From Capsulimonas corticalis (GTDB taxonomy: Bacteria > Armatimonadota > Armatimonadia > Armatimonadales > Capsulimonadaceae): 64,000 bases of DNA. The translations under genes were made by a program, and so were the position numbers. The notes beneath the pieces are model-generated. The model saw only the letters and a list, made by a program, of their open reading frames with translations. It ran no database searches and was not told the origin of the DNA. Every line of letters starts with the position of its first letter. The first letter of the stretch is position 1. Positions 62,827 through 64,000 of the stretch are shown piece by piece. The stretch lies in contig NZ_AP025739.1 in NCBI RefSeq assembly GCF_003574315.2, positions 558,001-622,000 on the forward strand. Direction: 5' to 3'.

Positions 62827-64000
62827 TCGTCGCGATCGACCGTCAGGTGACGCTTCTTTGCGCGGTCCACCCGGCGCGGCGCGGGGCCGGTACGCGGGCG
62901 ACGCCGGTCGATCTCCGCGCCGCGCGTCAGGCGCGACGCCTCGCGGCTGTACGCGGTCAGCGTGTCGGGCGTCACGCGCGGCGCATAGGGCGCGCGGTCC
63001 CAGCGGCGCTCAAAGGCTTCCTCGCCCGGCGACACGGCGCGCTCCTCGGGCTTGCCGCGCCCTTCCGGATACTTCGAGATATTGAGCAGGATCCCGATGC
63101 CGATCATATTGAGCACCAGCGACGATCCGCCGTAAGAGATAAACGGCAGCGGCACGCCGGTGTTCGGAATGGACGACGTCGCGACGGCGATATTGATCAC
63201 CGATTGCAGGCACACCAGCGTCGTCAGGCCCACCGCAAGCAGCGCGCCGAACGGGTCTTTGGTTCCATGCGCGATCGAATAACCGCGCGCGGCGAGCAGG
63301 GTGAAGACGATCAGCAGGGCCATCGTCCCGATCATCCCCCACTCCTCCGCGATCACCGCGAAGATAAAGTCCGTCGGCGCCATCGGCAGGAAGAACTTCT
63401 CACGCCCCTCGCCCAGCCCGACGCCCGCCAGACCGCCGGAGCCGAGCGCGAGCAGCGCGTGCCAGACTTGATAGCCATTGTTGAACTGATCGGCCTTGGG
63501 ATTGAGAAAGGCCGTCATCCGGTCCATGCGATACTGCTTGCTGAAGACGTAACCTGTGACGATCACGCCGACCACGCCGAGCACGCCGCCCATATACTTG
63601 GGGCGCGCGCCGGCGACAAAGAGCATCACCAGTCCTGTTCCGCACAGCACGATCGCCGTGCCCAGGTCCGGCTCCTTGGCGATCAGCCCGCAGACCACCG
63701 CCATCACGATCAGCGGCGGCAGCACGCCCAGCTTGAAGTTGCGCATGATCTTGGGGCCGGCCGAGCAGATCTGCGCCAGATAGATCACCAGCGTCAGCTT
63801 CGCCAGCTCCGACGGCTGGAACTGAAACGGGCCGACGCCCAGCCAGCGCCGCGCGCCGTTGAGCGAGTGACCGATGTGCGGCACGAAGACCGCGATCAGC
63901 AGGATCACGGAGACGCAGACCGCCGGGAAGGCGTTGCGCCGCCAGCGCCAGAACGGGATGTACGCCGTCAGGACCATCGCCAGCGCGCCGATGCCGCCGA
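62823..64000 (-). CDS. ftsW: Lipid II polymerase/flippase-like FtsW, N-terminus outside window
   Basis: The SEDS-family glycosyltransferase of septal peptidoglycan synthesis. The gene continues past the right edge, so the first helix or helices are missing. Motifs seen: GARRWLGVGPFQFQPSELAK, AKEPDLGTAIVL, FLNPKADQFNNGYQ, GVGLGEGREKFFLPMAPTDF and the C-terminal PNTGVPLPFISYGGSSL. About 80 charged C-terminal residues (RRWDRAP... to DRDE) form an unusually long cytoplasmic tail. RodA is the alternative, but the dcw location favours FtsW. Confidence 0.93.
   Translation of the reverse strand, partial: GGIGALAMVLTAYIPFWRWRRNAFPAVCVSVILLIAVFVPHIGHSLNGARRWLGVGPFQFQPSELAKLTLVIYLAQICSAGPKIMRNFKLGVLPPLIVMAVVCGLIAKEPDLGTAIVLCGTGLVMLFVAGARPKYMGGVLGVVGVIVTGYVFSKQYRMDRMTAFLNPKADQFNNGYQVWHALLALGSGGLAGVGLGEGREKFFLPMAPTDFIFAVIAEEWGMIGTMALLIVFTLLAARGYSIAHGTKDPFGALLAVGLTTLVCLQSVINIAVATSSIPNTGVPLPFISYGGSSLVLNMIGIGILLNISKYPEGRGKPEERAVSPGEEAFERRWDRAPYAPRVTPDTLTAYSREASRLTRGAEIDRRRPRTGPAPRRVDRAKKRHLTVDRDE

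Overview
This 64 kb window is a chromosomal piece of a high-GC bacterium. It carries a complete rRNA operon, housekeeping genes and a large division/cell-wall (dcw) cluster, and shows no phage, transposase, CRISPR or plasmid genes. The best taxonomic guess is Armatimonadota (Capsulimonas-like). That is inference from three things: a prepilin-type protein with an H-X9-DG motif placed beside sugar-utilisation genes, a division cluster containing sbp and DUF881 genes (a Terrabacteria habit), and many secreted glycoside hydrolases (GH). A 16S search would settle it.

Layout. 1-8.5 kb: a PadR regulator with HAAS-like membrane proteins behind a clear promoter/operator, an aquaporin, a decayed PfpI/DJ-1 gene, an ATP-grasp protein, tRNA-Thr, an HD hydrolase and a GAF-PAS-PAS-GGDEF-HD-GYP c-di-GMP protein. 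7.4-22.5 kb: a plant-polysaccharide locus. It has two tandem AraR-like (GntR HTH plus LacI sensor) regulators, a prepilin-type gene, four GH43 enzymes, GalT, a GH110-like beta-helix enzyme and a Tat-exported GH127 beta-L-arabinofuranosidase. Sites close to the known AraR operator lie at both regulator genes, at the promoter of the prepilin/GH43 operon and upstream of GH127. Together they look like one arabinose-responsive regulon. 22.6-34.3 kb: small unknown proteins, an AI-2E-type transporter, a PEP-CTERM protein, RecQ, a LacI regulator, a gluconate-dehydrogenase subunit-3-like protein, a divergent FAD-oxidase/HxlR pair, an SPFH/zinc-ribbon membrane protein and a GrpB-family protein.

34.3-41.1 kb: one rRNA operon on the minus strand (16S, tRNA-Ile, tRNA-Ala, 23S, 5S), with visible precursor-processing stems and four tandem sigma-70 promoters, all with 18-bp spacing. 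41.1-54 kb: small metal-binding-like proteins, an orphan OppD-type ATPase, prs, Sua5/TsaC, a broken-up histidine biosynthesis set (hisD, a HAD phosphatase, hisB, hisH) interrupted by an aldo/keto reductase and a secreted GH35 beta-galactosidase. 54.3-64 kb: the dcw cluster on the minus strand (ftsW, murG, murC, ddl, ftsQ, DUF881, sbp, ftsA, ftsZ), without murB.

Two features recur across the window. Several genes (sua5, hisD, hisB, one unknown gene) have a -10 hexamer only 6-8 nt before the start codon and no Shine-Dalgarno, which predicts leaderless mRNAs. Intergenic regions carry families of palindromic elements, including cloverleaf-like repeats of about 100 bp and inverted repeats with arms of 70 bp or more.
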